Shown here one piece after another: positions 26,825-36,918 of a stretch of DNA of 64,000 nt. The DNA lies in contig NZ_JAQNDO010000001.1 in the NCBI RefSeq assembly GCF_028369105.1, positions 1,612,001 through 1,676,000 on the forward strand. Direction: 5' to 3'. Source of the DNA: Polyangium mundeleinium. GTDB lineage: Bacteria; Myxococcota_A; Polyangia; Polyangiales; Polyangiaceae. The translations under genes and the position numbers were made by a program. Numbering within the stretch: the first letter of the stretch is position 1; each line of letters opens with the position of its first letter. Under the pieces are notes generated by a model. It made no database searches. It saw only the letters and a list, made by a program, of their open reading frames with translations, and was not told where the DNA came from.

Positions 26825-27484
26825 ATGCCCCGACCCCGCGTGATCCCGCTCGTCCTCGCCGCCCTCGTCGCTGCGCTCGCCGGCTGCACGCCGAAGATCG
26901 GGGACGACTGCACCAACTCGCTCGATTGCTCGCAGACGGGTGACCGCCTCTGCGACAGCACCCAGCCCGGCGGCTATTGCACGCTCTTCGGGTGCGAGCC
27001 CGACAAATGCCCGGAAGGCGACGGGGTCTGCGTCGCGTTCTCGGCGGAGCTCGATCCCGCCTGTGGCCCCGCGGACGACGCGACCTGGGGCCGCTTCGGG
27101 CGGACGTTCTGCATGGCCGGCTGCGAGGACAACGGCGACTGCCGCGACGGCTACGAGTGCGCCCGTCCGTCCGAGCGCGCCGCGCGGGTCATCGACTTCG
27201 AGCCGATCGCCGAGCGCATCTGCGTGGTGAAGATCCCGCCGCCGCCGGTGTCGATCGAGATTCCGCAGATCTGCCTGCCCTCCGAGGCGCCCGCACCGCC
27301 GCCGCCCTGGGTCCCCACGGGGGCCGGAGGCGCAGGCGGAGCCGGAGGCGCGGGCGGAGCCGGAGGTGCCGGTGGAGCGGGTGGTGCAGGCGGAGCGGGT
27401 GGTGCAGGCGGAGCTGGAGGCGCCGGGGGTGCAGGCGGAGCCGGTGGCGCTGGCGGCGCTGGCGGCGCTGGCGGCGGTCCCTGA
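26825..27484 (+). CDS. Cys-rich lipoprotein with C-terminal GGA repeat
   Basis: A 219-residue lipoprotein: signal and lipobox (LVAALAGC, Cys about 21), then a ~130-residue domain with at least twelve cysteines (DDCTNSLDCSQTGDRLCDS, CMAGCEDNGDCRDGYECARP) like those seen in myxobacterial surface lipoproteins, a Pro-rich hinge (APAPPPPWVPTG), and about seventeen tandem Gly-Gly-Ala triplets up to the C-terminus. The Gly repeat is probably an extended, flexible or fibrous surface segment. The gene begins a run of three such proteins (also at 30351 and 31650), in which the Gly repeat sits at different places. Confidence 0.78.
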   Translation: MPRPRVIPLVLAALVAALAGCTPKIGDDCTNSLDCSQTGDRLCDSTQPGGYCTLFGCEPDKCPEGDGVCVAFSAELDPACGPADDATWGRFGRTFCMAGCEDNGDCRDGYECARPSERAARVIDFEPIAERICVVKIPPPPVSIEIPQICLPSEAPAPPPPWVPTGAGGAGGAGGAGGAGGAGGAGGAGGAGGAGGAGGAGGAGGAGGAGGAGGAGGGP

Positions 27485-27544
27485 GGTCTTTCCGGACGAT
27501 CCGCGGGAAGTGAACCGGCACCCGCCGTGCTAGCCTCGGCGCGC

Positions 27545-28576
27545 ATGTTTCGGGCGCCCGCGCTTCCCCGTACCCTCGACGCCGCCCTCCGCGACGTGGG
27601 CTCGTCCAAAGCCGCCGTGCGCGAGGATGCCGTGCGTGACCTCGTCCGCCACGCCGAGGAGGCACGCAGCCAGGTCGTGCGCGCCCTCGAACGCGCGCTC
27701 TCCGACGAAGCCGCGCCCGTCCGCTCGGCCGCCGCGCTCGGGCTCGCCGACGTGGGCGCGAACGAAGCGCTGCCCGCCCTGCTCGTCGCCATCGAAGACG
27801 ACGACGTCCACGTGCGGCAGATGGCCCTCACCGCACTCGGCGAGATCGGCGATTGCCGCGCGGCCCAAAGGCTCGCCCGCGCGCTCGAAGACGCCCGCGC
27901 AGAGGTGCGGTTCCAGGCCGTCATCGCGTACGCCCGCGTTTGCACGGATCGCGCGTCCGTCGTGGAGGCGCTCGCCGCCCGCACGCGTGATGCGGACCCG
28001 CTCGTCTGCCACATCGCGCTCCGCATGGCCGAGGAGATCGGCGGCGAGGAGGGCGCCCACGTGGTCGATCCGATCCTCGTCGCAAGAGCGCGCGCGCTCG
28101 TCGATCACAGCTCCCCCACGGTGCGCGTCGCCGCGGCCGTGGTCCTCGGCCGCGCCGGGGATCAGGCAGGGGCGAAGGTGCTCGCGTCGGTGGTGAACGG
28201 TTCGATCAAGACGGAGGACGCCGAGGACGAGGCGGCCGCGATCGAGCTCGCAGGAGCACTCGGCCTGGAAGAGGCGCGCGTGGGGCTCGAGCGGCGCGCG
28301 TTCGGCGGCGCGTTCGGCTTGGGCCGCGACCGTTTTTCCTGGCACGCGCGCGTCGCGCTGGCGAGCATGGGCCACGCGCGCGCCACGCGCGAGATCGTCA
28401 GCGAGCTCGGCTCGTGGGATCGCAACAAGCGCACGCTCGCGGTCGCCGCCGTGGGGCGCGCGCGCATCCGCTCGGCCCGCACGATCCTCGCGGCGATGGA
28501 AGGGGATCCCTCGCGGGCCGACCCGCACGCCGTGAGCGAGGCCCTCCTCGCGCTCGCGGAGGACGAACCGGCATGA
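27545..28576 (+). CDS. HEAT-repeat protein
   Basis: A 343-residue soluble alpha-solenoid. About eight HEAT/PBS-lyase-type repeats are visible, for example VRSAAALGLADVGANEALPAL, VRQMALTALGEIGDCRAAQRL, VRVAAAVVLGRAGDQAGAKVL and KRTLAVAAVGRARIRSARTIL. There is no signal peptide. Such proteins act as scaffolds or bind lyase-like partners. The ATG at this position is preferred to an upstream in-frame codon because the repeats start just after it. Its stop overlaps the next gene's start (ATGA), marking a coupled three-gene operon with an AttH-like and a DUF4149 protein. Confidence 0.82.
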   Translation: MFRAPALPRTLDAALRDVGSSKAAVREDAVRDLVRHAEEARSQVVRALERALSDEAAPVRSAAALGLADVGANEALPALLVAIEDDDVHVRQMALTALGEIGDCRAAQRLARALEDARAEVRFQAVIAYARVCTDRASVVEALAARTRDADPLVCHIALRMAEEIGGEEGAHVVDPILVARARALVDHSSPTVRVAAAVVLGRAGDQAGAKVLASVVNGSIKTEDAEDEAAAIELAGALGLEEARVGLERRAFGGAFGLGRDRFSWHARVALASMGHARATREIVSELGSWDRNKRTLAVAAVGRARIRSARTILAAMEGDPSRADPHAVSEALLALAEDEPA

Positions 28577-29604
28577 ACGAACCGAGAGAGCCGAACGCCG
28601 TCCGCTTCGATCCCGCGGCCGGCGCCGATCACGTCGAGAGCTACTTCCTCAAAGCGAACGACCCTGCGGGTGATCGCGCGCTCTGGATCAAGGCCACGAT
28701 CTTCGCCTCCGCGCGCGAGCCTGGCCGCGCTCTCGCCGAGGGCTGGGCGGTCGCGTTCGATCGCCGCGGCGGGCAGAGCAAACACGTCGCCGTCAAGCAC
28801 GTGCTCCCCTTCGCGGACGCGCTCTTCGGCAAGGAGGGCCTCGACGTTGCGTGGAGCCTCCCCGTGGCCGGCGGCGCTTCCGAGGAGCGCATGCGCATCC
28901 GGCCCGGCGAGACCCACGGTCGCATCGCGCGGCGGGAGCACGCGATTCGCTGGGACCTTCGCTTCGAGGGCGAGGCGAGCCCGTTCGTTCCGTTCCCGCA
29001 CGCCTCGATGTACCGCGGCAAATTTCCCAAATCGAAGACGCTCACGCCGTACCCGGACCTCGTGTTCTCCGGCGAGGTCGAGGTCGATGGCGAGCGCTGG
29101 GACCTTTCGAACTGGCGCGGCATGCAGGGGCACAACTGGGGCCGCGGGCACGCCGATCTTTATGCCTGGTGCCATGTCAACACGTGGGAGAGCGAAGCGG
29201 AACTCGTCGTGGAAGCGCTCTCCGGCCGCGTTCGCGTGGGCCCCGTGCTCACGCCGCTCGTCACGCTCGTCTGCGCGCGTTTCCGCGGCGTGACGTACAC
29301 GTGGAACGGCCCGCTCGAGATCGCCCGCGCGCACGGTGACGTCGGGCTGCGTCGCTACAGCTTCTCCGCCGAGAGCCGCGCCGCGCGTATCGAGGGCTCG
29401 TTCGAGGCGGAGACGGACGACATGGTCGGCCTCTACTATCCGAACCCGGACGGCCCCATGACGTACTGCTTGAACAGCAAGCTCGCGCGCGCGCATGTGC
29501 GCTTCGAGGCGTCGGGCCGGCCGCCCGTCGTCGTGAAGAGCCACGCCGCCGCGCTCGAGATCGGCACGCGCGACGCCGACCACGGCGTGAGGATGCACGT
29601 ATGA
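28573..29604 (+). CDS. AttH/CrtC-like lipocalin-fold protein
   Basis: A 343-residue protein resembling the AttH / hydroxyneurosporene-dehydrogenase (CrtC) fold, two linked lipocalin-like barrels: ESYFLKANDPAGDRALWIKATIF at the start, a central GMQGHNWGRGHADLYAWCHVN with the family's conserved H-N-W-G, and CLNSKLARAHVRF near the end. Some members act on carotenoids or other hydrophobic ligands, others have unknown activity, so a lipid-binding or lipid-modifying role is the safest reading. It is translationally coupled on both sides (ATGA overlaps) to the HEAT protein and to the DUF4149 membrane protein. Confidence 0.8.
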   Translation: MNEPREPNAVRFDPAAGADHVESYFLKANDPAGDRALWIKATIFASAREPGRALAEGWAVAFDRRGGQSKHVAVKHVLPFADALFGKEGLDVAWSLPVAGGASEERMRIRPGETHGRIARREHAIRWDLRFEGEASPFVPFPHASMYRGKFPKSKTLTPYPDLVFSGEVEVDGERWDLSNWRGMQGHNWGRGHADLYAWCHVNTWESEAELVVEALSGRVRVGPVLTPLVTLVCARFRGVTYTWNGPLEIARAHGDVGLRRYSFSAESRAARIEGSFEAETDDMVGLYYPNPDGPMTYCLNSKLARAHVRFEASGRPPVVVKSHAAALEIGTRDADHGVRMHV

Positions 29605-30215
29605 ACGACACCTTCACCGAGGCCGATCTGGCCCCCGATCCGCAGGAAAAGCGGGACCGTCTCCTCGCCGTCGTCGACCGCGTCGCGGCCCTCGTCGCCG
29701 TCCTCGCCGGTGGCGTGTACATCGGCGGCATGATCGCTCTCGGCGCCGGCGCGGCGCCCATCGTCTTCGGCATGCTCCCCCGGCCGATCGCGGGCGACGT
29801 GATGGGCGCGGTCTTCGCGCGCTTCGACGTGGTGGGCCTCGGCGCGGCGCTCGCGGTGCTCGCTGCCGAGGTCACGCGCACGCTCGCCGCGCGTCGCCGC
29901 GGCCGCACGATCCTCTCGCGCCTGCGCCGCTCGTGCACGCTCTTCATGGCCGTCTCCGCGGCCTACGTCGCCCTCTCGCTCTCGCCGCGCATCAACGAGC
30001 TGCACAGGCAAAACGTGCAGCGCGACGACACGCCGCAGGGCCAGGTCCTCGAAGCTGTCCACAAGCGCGCGGAGCTCTTCGGGAAGATCGGCATGGGGAT
30101 GGCTTTCGGCCTCGTCGTGCTCAGCGTCTTCACCATCCAGCCGCGGAAACCGGACGACGAGGAAGACGACGAAGAGGCGGTCGCGCCCTTGCCGCCTGGC
30201 CCTCGCGACGACTGA
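29601..30215 (+). CDS. DUF4149-type membrane protein
   Basis: A 204-residue protein with four hydrophobic segments. The N-terminal region GGVYIGGMIALGAGAAPIVFGMLPRPIAGDVMGAVFARFD matches the DUF4149/TMEM205-like pattern, in which a small four-helix membrane domain carries a conserved Gly-rich first half. The C-terminus is a highly acidic cytosolic tail (PDDEEDDEEAV). The ATGA start overlaps the AttH-like gene. The biochemical role of the family is unknown; the coupling points to a shared task with the lipocalin-like and HEAT proteins, perhaps membrane lipids. Confidence 0.78.
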   Translation: MNDTFTEADLAPDPQEKRDRLLAVVDRVAALVAVLAGGVYIGGMIALGAGAAPIVFGMLPRPIAGDVMGAVFARFDVVGLGAALAVLAAEVTRTLAARRRGRTILSRLRRSCTLFMAVSAAYVALSLSPRINELHRQNVQRDDTPQGQVLEAVHKRAELFGKIGMGMAFGLVVLSVFTIQPRKPDDEEDDEEAVAPLPPGPRDD

Positions 30216-30350
30216 CGCGCCCTTCCCGAAGGGCCGAGCGGCTGGCCCTCGCGCGACGCAGAAGGTATGATTCCGCCTTCCGGAAGGCGAGGTTTGCTGC
30301 CCGTCACGCGGGTGGCCTGGTCTTTCTTTTCGTTCGCGTGGAGGCGGCCG

Positions 30351-31550
30351 ATGAAATTGAAGAGCGCATGGTGGGTCCTGACGACCCTTGGATTGAGCCT
30401 CGGGCTCGCGGTCAACAGCACGGGCTGCGGCGACGATAGCAACACCGGCCCAGGCGGCACCGGCGGCGCGGGTGGTGTTGGCGGCGCGGGCGGCGTCGGC
30501 GGCGTTGGCGGCACGGGCGGCACGGGCGGCACGGTCGATTCGGGCGACTGGCTCGGCGAGGCTTGCACGGCCGACTCCGACTGTGCCCCCGGGACCTGCA
30601 TCGTGGCGGGCACGGACGACCCGGTCTTCCTGGGCGGCCCGCAGAATGGGTATTGCAGCAAGCCCTGCGCGAAGAGCGGCGACTGTCCGGGCGTCGGCAG
30701 CATTTGCTACAAGGGCCCGGACAACAGCGCGACCGAGGGGCGCTGCGTGCTCGGCTGCGAGATCGGACCTGGCTTCAGCGGGGGCTTCAACCCGTTCGCC
30801 GATCTCGATCCGTTCAAGTGCCACGGCCGCGAGGACCTTCGCTGCCAGCGCCGCTCCGACGGCGACATCTGTCTGCCCACGTGCAGCAACGATCTCGCGT
30901 GCGGCGACAACCGCTACTGCCAGCTCACGCCCGGCGTGTGCATCGGCGAGGAGGTTCCTGGCAAGCAGCTCGGCGAAATCTGTGATCCGATGGGCGCCGA
31001 ATGCAGCACGGGCCTCTGCGTCGGCGGCCTCCCCGGCGGCAAGGGCTTCTGCTCCGGCTACTGCGTGCTCGGCGGGGATCCGATCCAGGGAGAGTGCGGC
31101 GGACTCGAGGAGGGCCTTTGCCTGATCCCGCCTGCCGTGCCGAACTGCCCCCAGGGCGAGCTTTGCTCGGGCGCCGGGGATTACGGCTTCTGCTCGAACG
31201 CTTGCGACCAGCAGGACGATTGCGCGGCGCCGGGCCTCTGGTGCCGCACCATTGGCGGCACGGGCTTCTGCTTCTTCTCGCTCGAGTGCCCGAATGGCCA
31301 GGCCGACTGCGCGCAGATCGCGGGCACGACCTGCACCGAGACGAAGGAAGGTTCGTACTGCCTCGAGTCGAAGTACCCGCTCGGCACGCTGGCGCCCGAT
31401 AGCGGCTCTGGCGGCGGTGGTGGCATGGGTGGCGCCGGCGGCATGGGCGGCGCCGGTGGCATGGGCGGCGCCGGTGGCATGGGCGGCGCCGGTGGCATGG
31501 GCGGCGCTGGTGGTGCCGGTGGCGCCGGTGGCATGGGCGGCATGCCCTGA
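30351..31550 (+). CDS. Cys-rich lipoprotein with N- and C-terminal Gly repeats
   Basis: A 399-residue lipoprotein. The ATG has GGAGG seven bases before it and starts a signal peptide with lipobox (AVNSTGC, Cys about 26). A short Gly-Gly-Ala/Val/Thr stretch follows, then about 290 residues with over 30 cysteines in EGF-like or Dickkopf-like spacing (ACTADSDCAPGTCIV, CSKPCAKSGDCPGVGSICY), and finally a second Gly repeat of Gly-Gly-Met/Ala units up to the C-terminus. It is a typical sorangial/polyangial surface protein. Members are often associated with the outer membrane or spores, but no specific role is shown here. Confidence 0.8.
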   Translation: MKLKSAWWVLTTLGLSLGLAVNSTGCGDDSNTGPGGTGGAGGVGGAGGVGGVGGTGGTGGTVDSGDWLGEACTADSDCAPGTCIVAGTDDPVFLGGPQNGYCSKPCAKSGDCPGVGSICYKGPDNSATEGRCVLGCEIGPGFSGGFNPFADLDPFKCHGREDLRCQRRSDGDICLPTCSNDLACGDNRYCQLTPGVCIGEEVPGKQLGEICDPMGAECSTGLCVGGLPGGKGFCSGYCVLGGDPIQGECGGLEEGLCLIPPAVPNCPQGELCSGAGDYGFCSNACDQQDDCAAPGLWCRTIGGTGFCFFSLECPNGQADCAQIAGTTCTETKEGSYCLESKYPLGTLAPDSGSGGGGGMGGAGGMGGAGGMGGAGGMGGAGGMGGAGGAGGAGGMGGMP

Positions 31551-31649
31551 GCCCTCGCAGACGCTGATGCATCTCGAAGAGGCCGCGGCGGGATCGCTGC
31601 GGCTTCTTCCTTTTCGAAGCCTCGACGCCGCTCATGGTATCGTCGCGCC

Positions 31650-32456
31650 ATGTCGCCGATCCGCTTGGCTTCTCTCGTCCTCGTCTTGCTCTCGGCCGGG
31701 CTCCTCCTCGGTTGTCCGGGCACCGAAACCCCTCCGGGCGGCTCCGCGGGGACGGGCGGCGTTGGCGGCACGGGCGGCGTTGGCGGCGTTGGCGGCATGG
31801 GCGGCGACGGGGGCATGACGACCTCGTCGTCGGGCACCGGGGGAGCGCTCCCCATGTGCACGGACTTTGGCGACGTCACCCAGTCGGATTGCAACCTGCT
31901 CGCGCAGGACTGCGAGGGCGCGAACGAGACGTGCCGGCCGAACTCGCTCGGCACGGGCACGGTCTGCGAGGGCGGCGGCGGCGTGAAGGGGGTCGGCGCG
32001 AGGTGCACCGCGTCCTTCGGCGAGTGCGCGGCCGGCCTCTATTGCGTCTTTGGCTATTGTACGCCCGTCTGCTGCCAGAGCGAGCCCGCGTTCTTCTGCG
32101 GCAGCGCCAAGTGCAGCGTCCGTCTCAACTACGGCTCGAAGCGGATCTGGACCTGCAACTTCGCCCCCTCCTGCACGCTCTTCGACGGGAAGGAGTGCGA
32201 CGAGGACACCGAATGCCGCCTGACCGTGCTCGAGGACGAGCTTGCGCTTTGTGTCCCGCCGTCGGGGAAGTTCGCCGCTGAGGGGGAGCCGTGCGACGCC
32301 ATCAACGACTGCAGCGAGGCCCAGCGCTGCGACTCGGTCTGCCGGTATAGCTGCCTGAACATGGGCTGGCAGGACCTCGAGCCGGGCAAGGGCGGCTGTC
32401 CCGCGGGCCAGACCTGCACCCCCGACACGCCGCTCTACGGCGTCTGCCGCCCCTGA
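31650..32456 (+). CDS. Cys-rich lipoprotein with N-terminal Gly repeat
   Basis: A 268-residue lipoprotein with signal and lipobox (SAGLLLGC, Cys about 22), a Gly-Gly-Val/Thr/Met repeat of about 25 residues, a Ser/Thr stretch, and a ~190-residue Cys-rich module (CTDFGDVTQSDCNLLAQDCEG, ECAAGLYCVFGYCTPVCC, RCDSVCRYSCLNMG, GCPAGQTCTPD). The spacing of CxxGxxC pairs is like that of the preceding gene, so both probably use the same disulfide-rich fold. The two are separated by 99 bases. Confidence 0.8.
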   Translation: MSPIRLASLVLVLLSAGLLLGCPGTETPPGGSAGTGGVGGTGGVGGVGGMGGDGGMTTSSSGTGGALPMCTDFGDVTQSDCNLLAQDCEGANETCRPNSLGTGTVCEGGGGVKGVGARCTASFGECAAGLYCVFGYCTPVCCQSEPAFFCGSAKCSVRLNYGSKRIWTCNFAPSCTLFDGKECDEDTECRLTVLEDELALCVPPSGKFAAEGEPCDAINDCSEAQRCDSVCRYSCLNMGWQDLEPGKGGCPAGQTCTPDTPLYGVCRP

Positions 32457-32498
32457 AGCCCCTCTACACCCGGGCGGATTCGCGCTAGGTTCGCCCGC

Positions 32499-33683
32499 AT
32501 GCACGACCACGACGTTGAGGCGCACGGGGCCGCGATGGAGGCGTCCGCGACGCCGGCTCCCCGCGCCGCCGAGGCCCCGGATCTCGGGCTCCTCCGCGTG
32601 CTCCGCGACGACGGCAGCGCCGATCCCGCGACCGACCCCGGCCTGTCCCCGCACGTGCTCCTCCGCGCCTACCGCGAGATGAAGCGCGTCCGCCTCATCG
32701 ACACGCGCATGATGCTCCTGCAGCGCCAGGGCCGCATCCACTTCGCCGGCGAGTGTCGCGGCCAGGAGGCGACGCCGATCGCGACGGGCCTCGTGCTCGA
32801 GCGTGAAGACTGGGTGTTCCCGGCCCTGCGCGAGAGCGCGATCATGCTCGTGCGAGGCTTCCCGCTCAAGAGCTACATCGCGCAGTACTTCGGCAACGCG
32901 GGCGACGTGCTCAAGGGCCGGCAGATGCCCTCGCACATGAGCGGCCGCGCCGTGAACCAGGTCGCGTGGTCGAGCTGCATGGCCACGCAGCTCCCGCACG
33001 CCGTCGGCGCTGCCTGGGCCGCGAAGATGCGCAAGGACCGCAGCGTCGTCCTCGGCTTCGTCGGCGACGGCGGCACGAGCGAGCCCGACTTCCACAACGC
33101 CCTGAACTTCGCGGGCGTCTTCAAGGTCCCCTGCGTCCTGGTTTGTCAAAACAACCACTGGGCGATCAGCGTCCCCGCGGGGAAACAGACGGCGTCGCCC
33201 ACGTTCGCAGTGAAGGGCCGCGCGTACGGCGTCCCCTCGGTGCGCGTCGATGGAAACGACGTGCTCGCGGTCTACCGTGTCGTCAGCGACGCTGTCGCCC
33301 GCGCGCGCGCCGGCGGCGGGCCCACGTTCATCGAGTCCGTGACCTACCGCATGGGCGCGCACTCTTCGAGCGACGATCCCACGCGGTATCGCTCGCAGGA
33401 GGAGGTCGACACGTGGGCGCAGCGCGACCCGATCGTGCGCCTGCGCCGTCACCTCGTCCACCGGGGCTTGCTCGACGAGGCGGAGGAGGCGGCGCTCGAG
33501 GACGGGCTCATGGCCGAGATCAGCGCGGCGATCCAGGAGGTCGAGGCGCTCGGCCCGCCTGCGCGCGAGACGCTCTTCGACGACGTGTATGCGGAGCTGC
33601 CGTGGCACCTCGCCGAGCAACGCGCCGAGGTCCTGGCGAACCGCCCCCACCCGGGCTCGCACGACGGCGGCGGCGGGCACTAG
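32499..33683 (+). CDS. bkdA: Branched-chain 2-oxoacid dehydrogenase E1 component, alpha subunit
   Basis: A 394-residue thiamine-diphosphate enzyme subunit. The ThDP motif is GDGGTSEPDFHNALNFAGVF near residue 188, followed by CQNNHWAISVP, which is characteristic of branched-chain rather than pyruvate E1-alpha. RYRSQEEVDTWAQRDP, the phosphorylation-loop-like region, supports this. The complex decarboxylates 3-methyl-2-oxobutanoate and related acids, feeding iso-branched fatty acids that myxobacteria need. The E1-beta and E2 genes are not adjacent, and the next gene is the E3 subunit, so the complex is split across the genome. Confidence 0.92.
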   Translation: MHDHDVEAHGAAMEASATPAPRAAEAPDLGLLRVLRDDGSADPATDPGLSPHVLLRAYREMKRVRLIDTRMMLLQRQGRIHFAGECRGQEATPIATGLVLEREDWVFPALRESAIMLVRGFPLKSYIAQYFGNAGDVLKGRQMPSHMSGRAVNQVAWSSCMATQLPHAVGAAWAAKMRKDRSVVLGFVGDGGTSEPDFHNALNFAGVFKVPCVLVCQNNHWAISVPAGKQTASPTFAVKGRAYGVPSVRVDGNDVLAVYRVVSDAVARARAGGGPTFIESVTYRMGAHSSSDDPTRYRSQEEVDTWAQRDPIVRLRRHLVHRGLLDEAEEAALEDGLMAEISAAIQEVEALGPPARETLFDDVYAELPWHLAEQRAEVLANRPHPGSHDGGGGH

Positions 33684-33821
33684 CAACGATGGGGGGTCCG
33701 AGAACCCCCCCAAACCCGCCTGGCCTCTGGTCTACCGCTTTTTCCGACCCCACCTTTCCCTCGACATGGTAATCCGCGCCCAAAAGGGGCTGTCGGCCCG
33801 CGTTCCACCTTGGAGAATCGG

Positions 33822-35231
<1,410 letters not shown>

Positions 35232-35289
35232 GCGAGCCTCCTGGGTTCGTCCCTCCAAACCACCCGTCCGACAAAAGCCCATCTTCCGG

Positions 35290-35855
35290 GCTTCCTGCGC
35301 GCCCCGGATATCGCTGTCGGCGACATTCCGGGCGCGCCCGGCTGGGTGAAGGGCGCGCCTCCCCTCGCCGTCGAGTATGCCGATACGGGCCAGGATGAGG
35401 ACGAGCTTCAGGCGAAGGTCGCCGAGCTGCTCGAAGCCGGCACGAAACTCATCTGGGTCGTGCGGCTCTTCGGTCCACGCAGGGTGAAAGTCTACGAGCC
35501 TGGCGCGCGTGTACGCACGTTGCTGCCGGGCGAGCTGCTCACGGCGCCGAACATCCTGAAGAACCCGGTCCCCGTCGAAGCGCTTTACGATCGCGACGCC
35601 GCGCACCACGCGACGCTCCAGAACCTCCTTCAGCGCGAGGGCTTCGAGAGTCTCGACGCCGTGAAGGAAGAGGGCCGCGACGAAGGCGAGCTCCGCGCGC
35701 TCCGCGCCTCCGTAAGGGACGTCTTCTCTGCGCGTGGCCTCCCCCTCGGCCCGGACCACGAGACGCGGATCGATCCGTGCAGCGACCCCGCCGTCCTCCG
35801 CACCTGGCTCCGCGCGGCCGTCACTGCGCCCGATGCGGCTGCCGCTCTCTCCTGA
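35290..35855 (+). pseudogene. Uma2 endonuclease, 5'-truncated
   Basis: Homology to Uma2 proteins begins mid-domain about 60 bases after the lpdA stop (FLRAPDIAVGDIPGAPGW, then VKGAPPLAVEYADTGQDEDEL, IWVVRLFGPRRVKVYEPG) and continues to a long C-terminal tail (LLQREGFESLDAVKEEGRDEGEL). The expected N-terminal third with the catalytic strand pair is absent, and no ATG or ribosome site precedes it. The only candidate start inside is a GTG at 35346, which would leave a 169-residue fragment. I read it as a remnant whose front was lost when the lpdA end moved in, though a short fragment could still be expressed. Confidence 0.72.
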
Positions 35856-35858
35856 TCG

Positions 35859-36836
35859 TCACTCCGCCCCCCTCCGCTCGAAGCACTCCTCCGGCACCTG
35901 CTGCTTCTTCCGCGTGACGCGCGTTGCCTCCACGAAGGCCGCCGTCACTGGATCGTGGTACCCGCTCGCCCCGCGCAGATCCGGCACGATCGCCTGGTAA
36001 TGCCGCACGATCCTCCCCATCAGGATCTCGCGCATCCACTTGCCCACCATCGACGCCAGCGCGACCAGGAGATCCGTCGCGTCCCCATCCCGCACGAACG
36101 CGATCTCGCCGAGCCCGGGGAACATGTACGCGCTCCTCGCCCGCGTCTCCTCCAGCACCATGTGCATCCGCCCTCCGAGCGGACCGAACGCGGAGCCGTA
36201 CTTCCCGAACCCGCCCACCTTCCCGCAGACCGCCTGCACGTCCTGCCCCGCGTCCTTCCGCATCGACAGGATCAGCCGCTCCATCGCGTGCAGATCCATC
36301 ACGAACCGATTTTTCCCCGCCGCGATCCCCTCGTTCAGCCGCTTCGCGCAGAGCACCTCGCTCCGCACCGCCACGATCGTCACCCCCTTCTTCTCCAGCC
36401 GATCGAGATCCCCGTGGATCGTCCGCACGAGCTCCGCGGGCGCCGTGAACGCCTCCGCCTCCGCGCCCCAGCACTGCGCTTCCACGTGCGGCGGACACGC
36501 CGCGCGAAGCTCCGCGCGATCCTCGCTCGCGATCGCATGCGCGAGCTCGTCCGGCGTCCGCGCCGCTGCCGCGCGCCCCCCGCCTCGCTCCACCAGCGCG
36601 CGTGCCCAGGCTTCCGCGAGCCCCACGTCCCCGTAGGCCACCATCGCCTTCGAGTCCCCGAGCCGCTCGGCCAGACCACCGCGCGGCTTTCGCCCCACGA
36701 TCGCCGCGCCCTCCTCCGTCACCTGCGCCATCACCGCCGTGACCAGCATCGGCCCGAGCCGAGGCCCGAGGCCGTTTTCGTCTGCGCCGATCCTGAATCC
36801 CGCCGTCGCCTTCTCCATCGCGCCGAGCTTTGCCAT
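35859..36836 (-). CDS. Divergent RNase HII-like protein
   Basis: A 325-residue protein with the layout of the RNase H2/HII family: GADENGLGPRLGPMLVTAV (residues 17-35) corresponds to the GxDExGRGPxxGP motif with Asp19 and Glu20, GDSKAM follows, MDLHAM near 181 could be the third acidic position, and ALASMVGKWMRE corresponds to the ASIVAKVxRD helix. It is longer than typical RNase HII (about 200) because of inserts around residues 80-150. If active it would remove ribonucleotides from DNA. The start may instead be the in-frame ATG six codons later. It is convergent with the Uma2 remnant, three bases apart. Confidence 0.72.
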   Translation of the reverse strand: MAKLGAMEKATAGFRIGADENGLGPRLGPMLVTAVMAQVTEEGAAIVGRKPRGGLAERLGDSKAMVAYGDVGLAEAWARALVERGGGRAAAARTPDELAHAIASEDRAELRAACPPHVEAQCWGAEAEAFTAPAELVRTIHGDLDRLEKKGVTIVAVRSEVLCAKRLNEGIAAGKNRFVMDLHAMERLILSMRKDAGQDVQAVCGKVGGFGKYGSAFGPLGGRMHMVLEETRARSAYMFPGLGEIAFVRDGDATDLLVALASMVGKWMREILMGRIVRHYQAIVPDLRGASGYHDPVTAAFVEATRVTRKKQQVPEECFERRGAE

Positions 36837-36918
36837 GAACGGACGCCCGCGTCATCGCGGTCACGACACGGTCGATCGCCCCTTTCCGGGTGGATTGGCG
36901 TATCCTACGGGCACCCTG

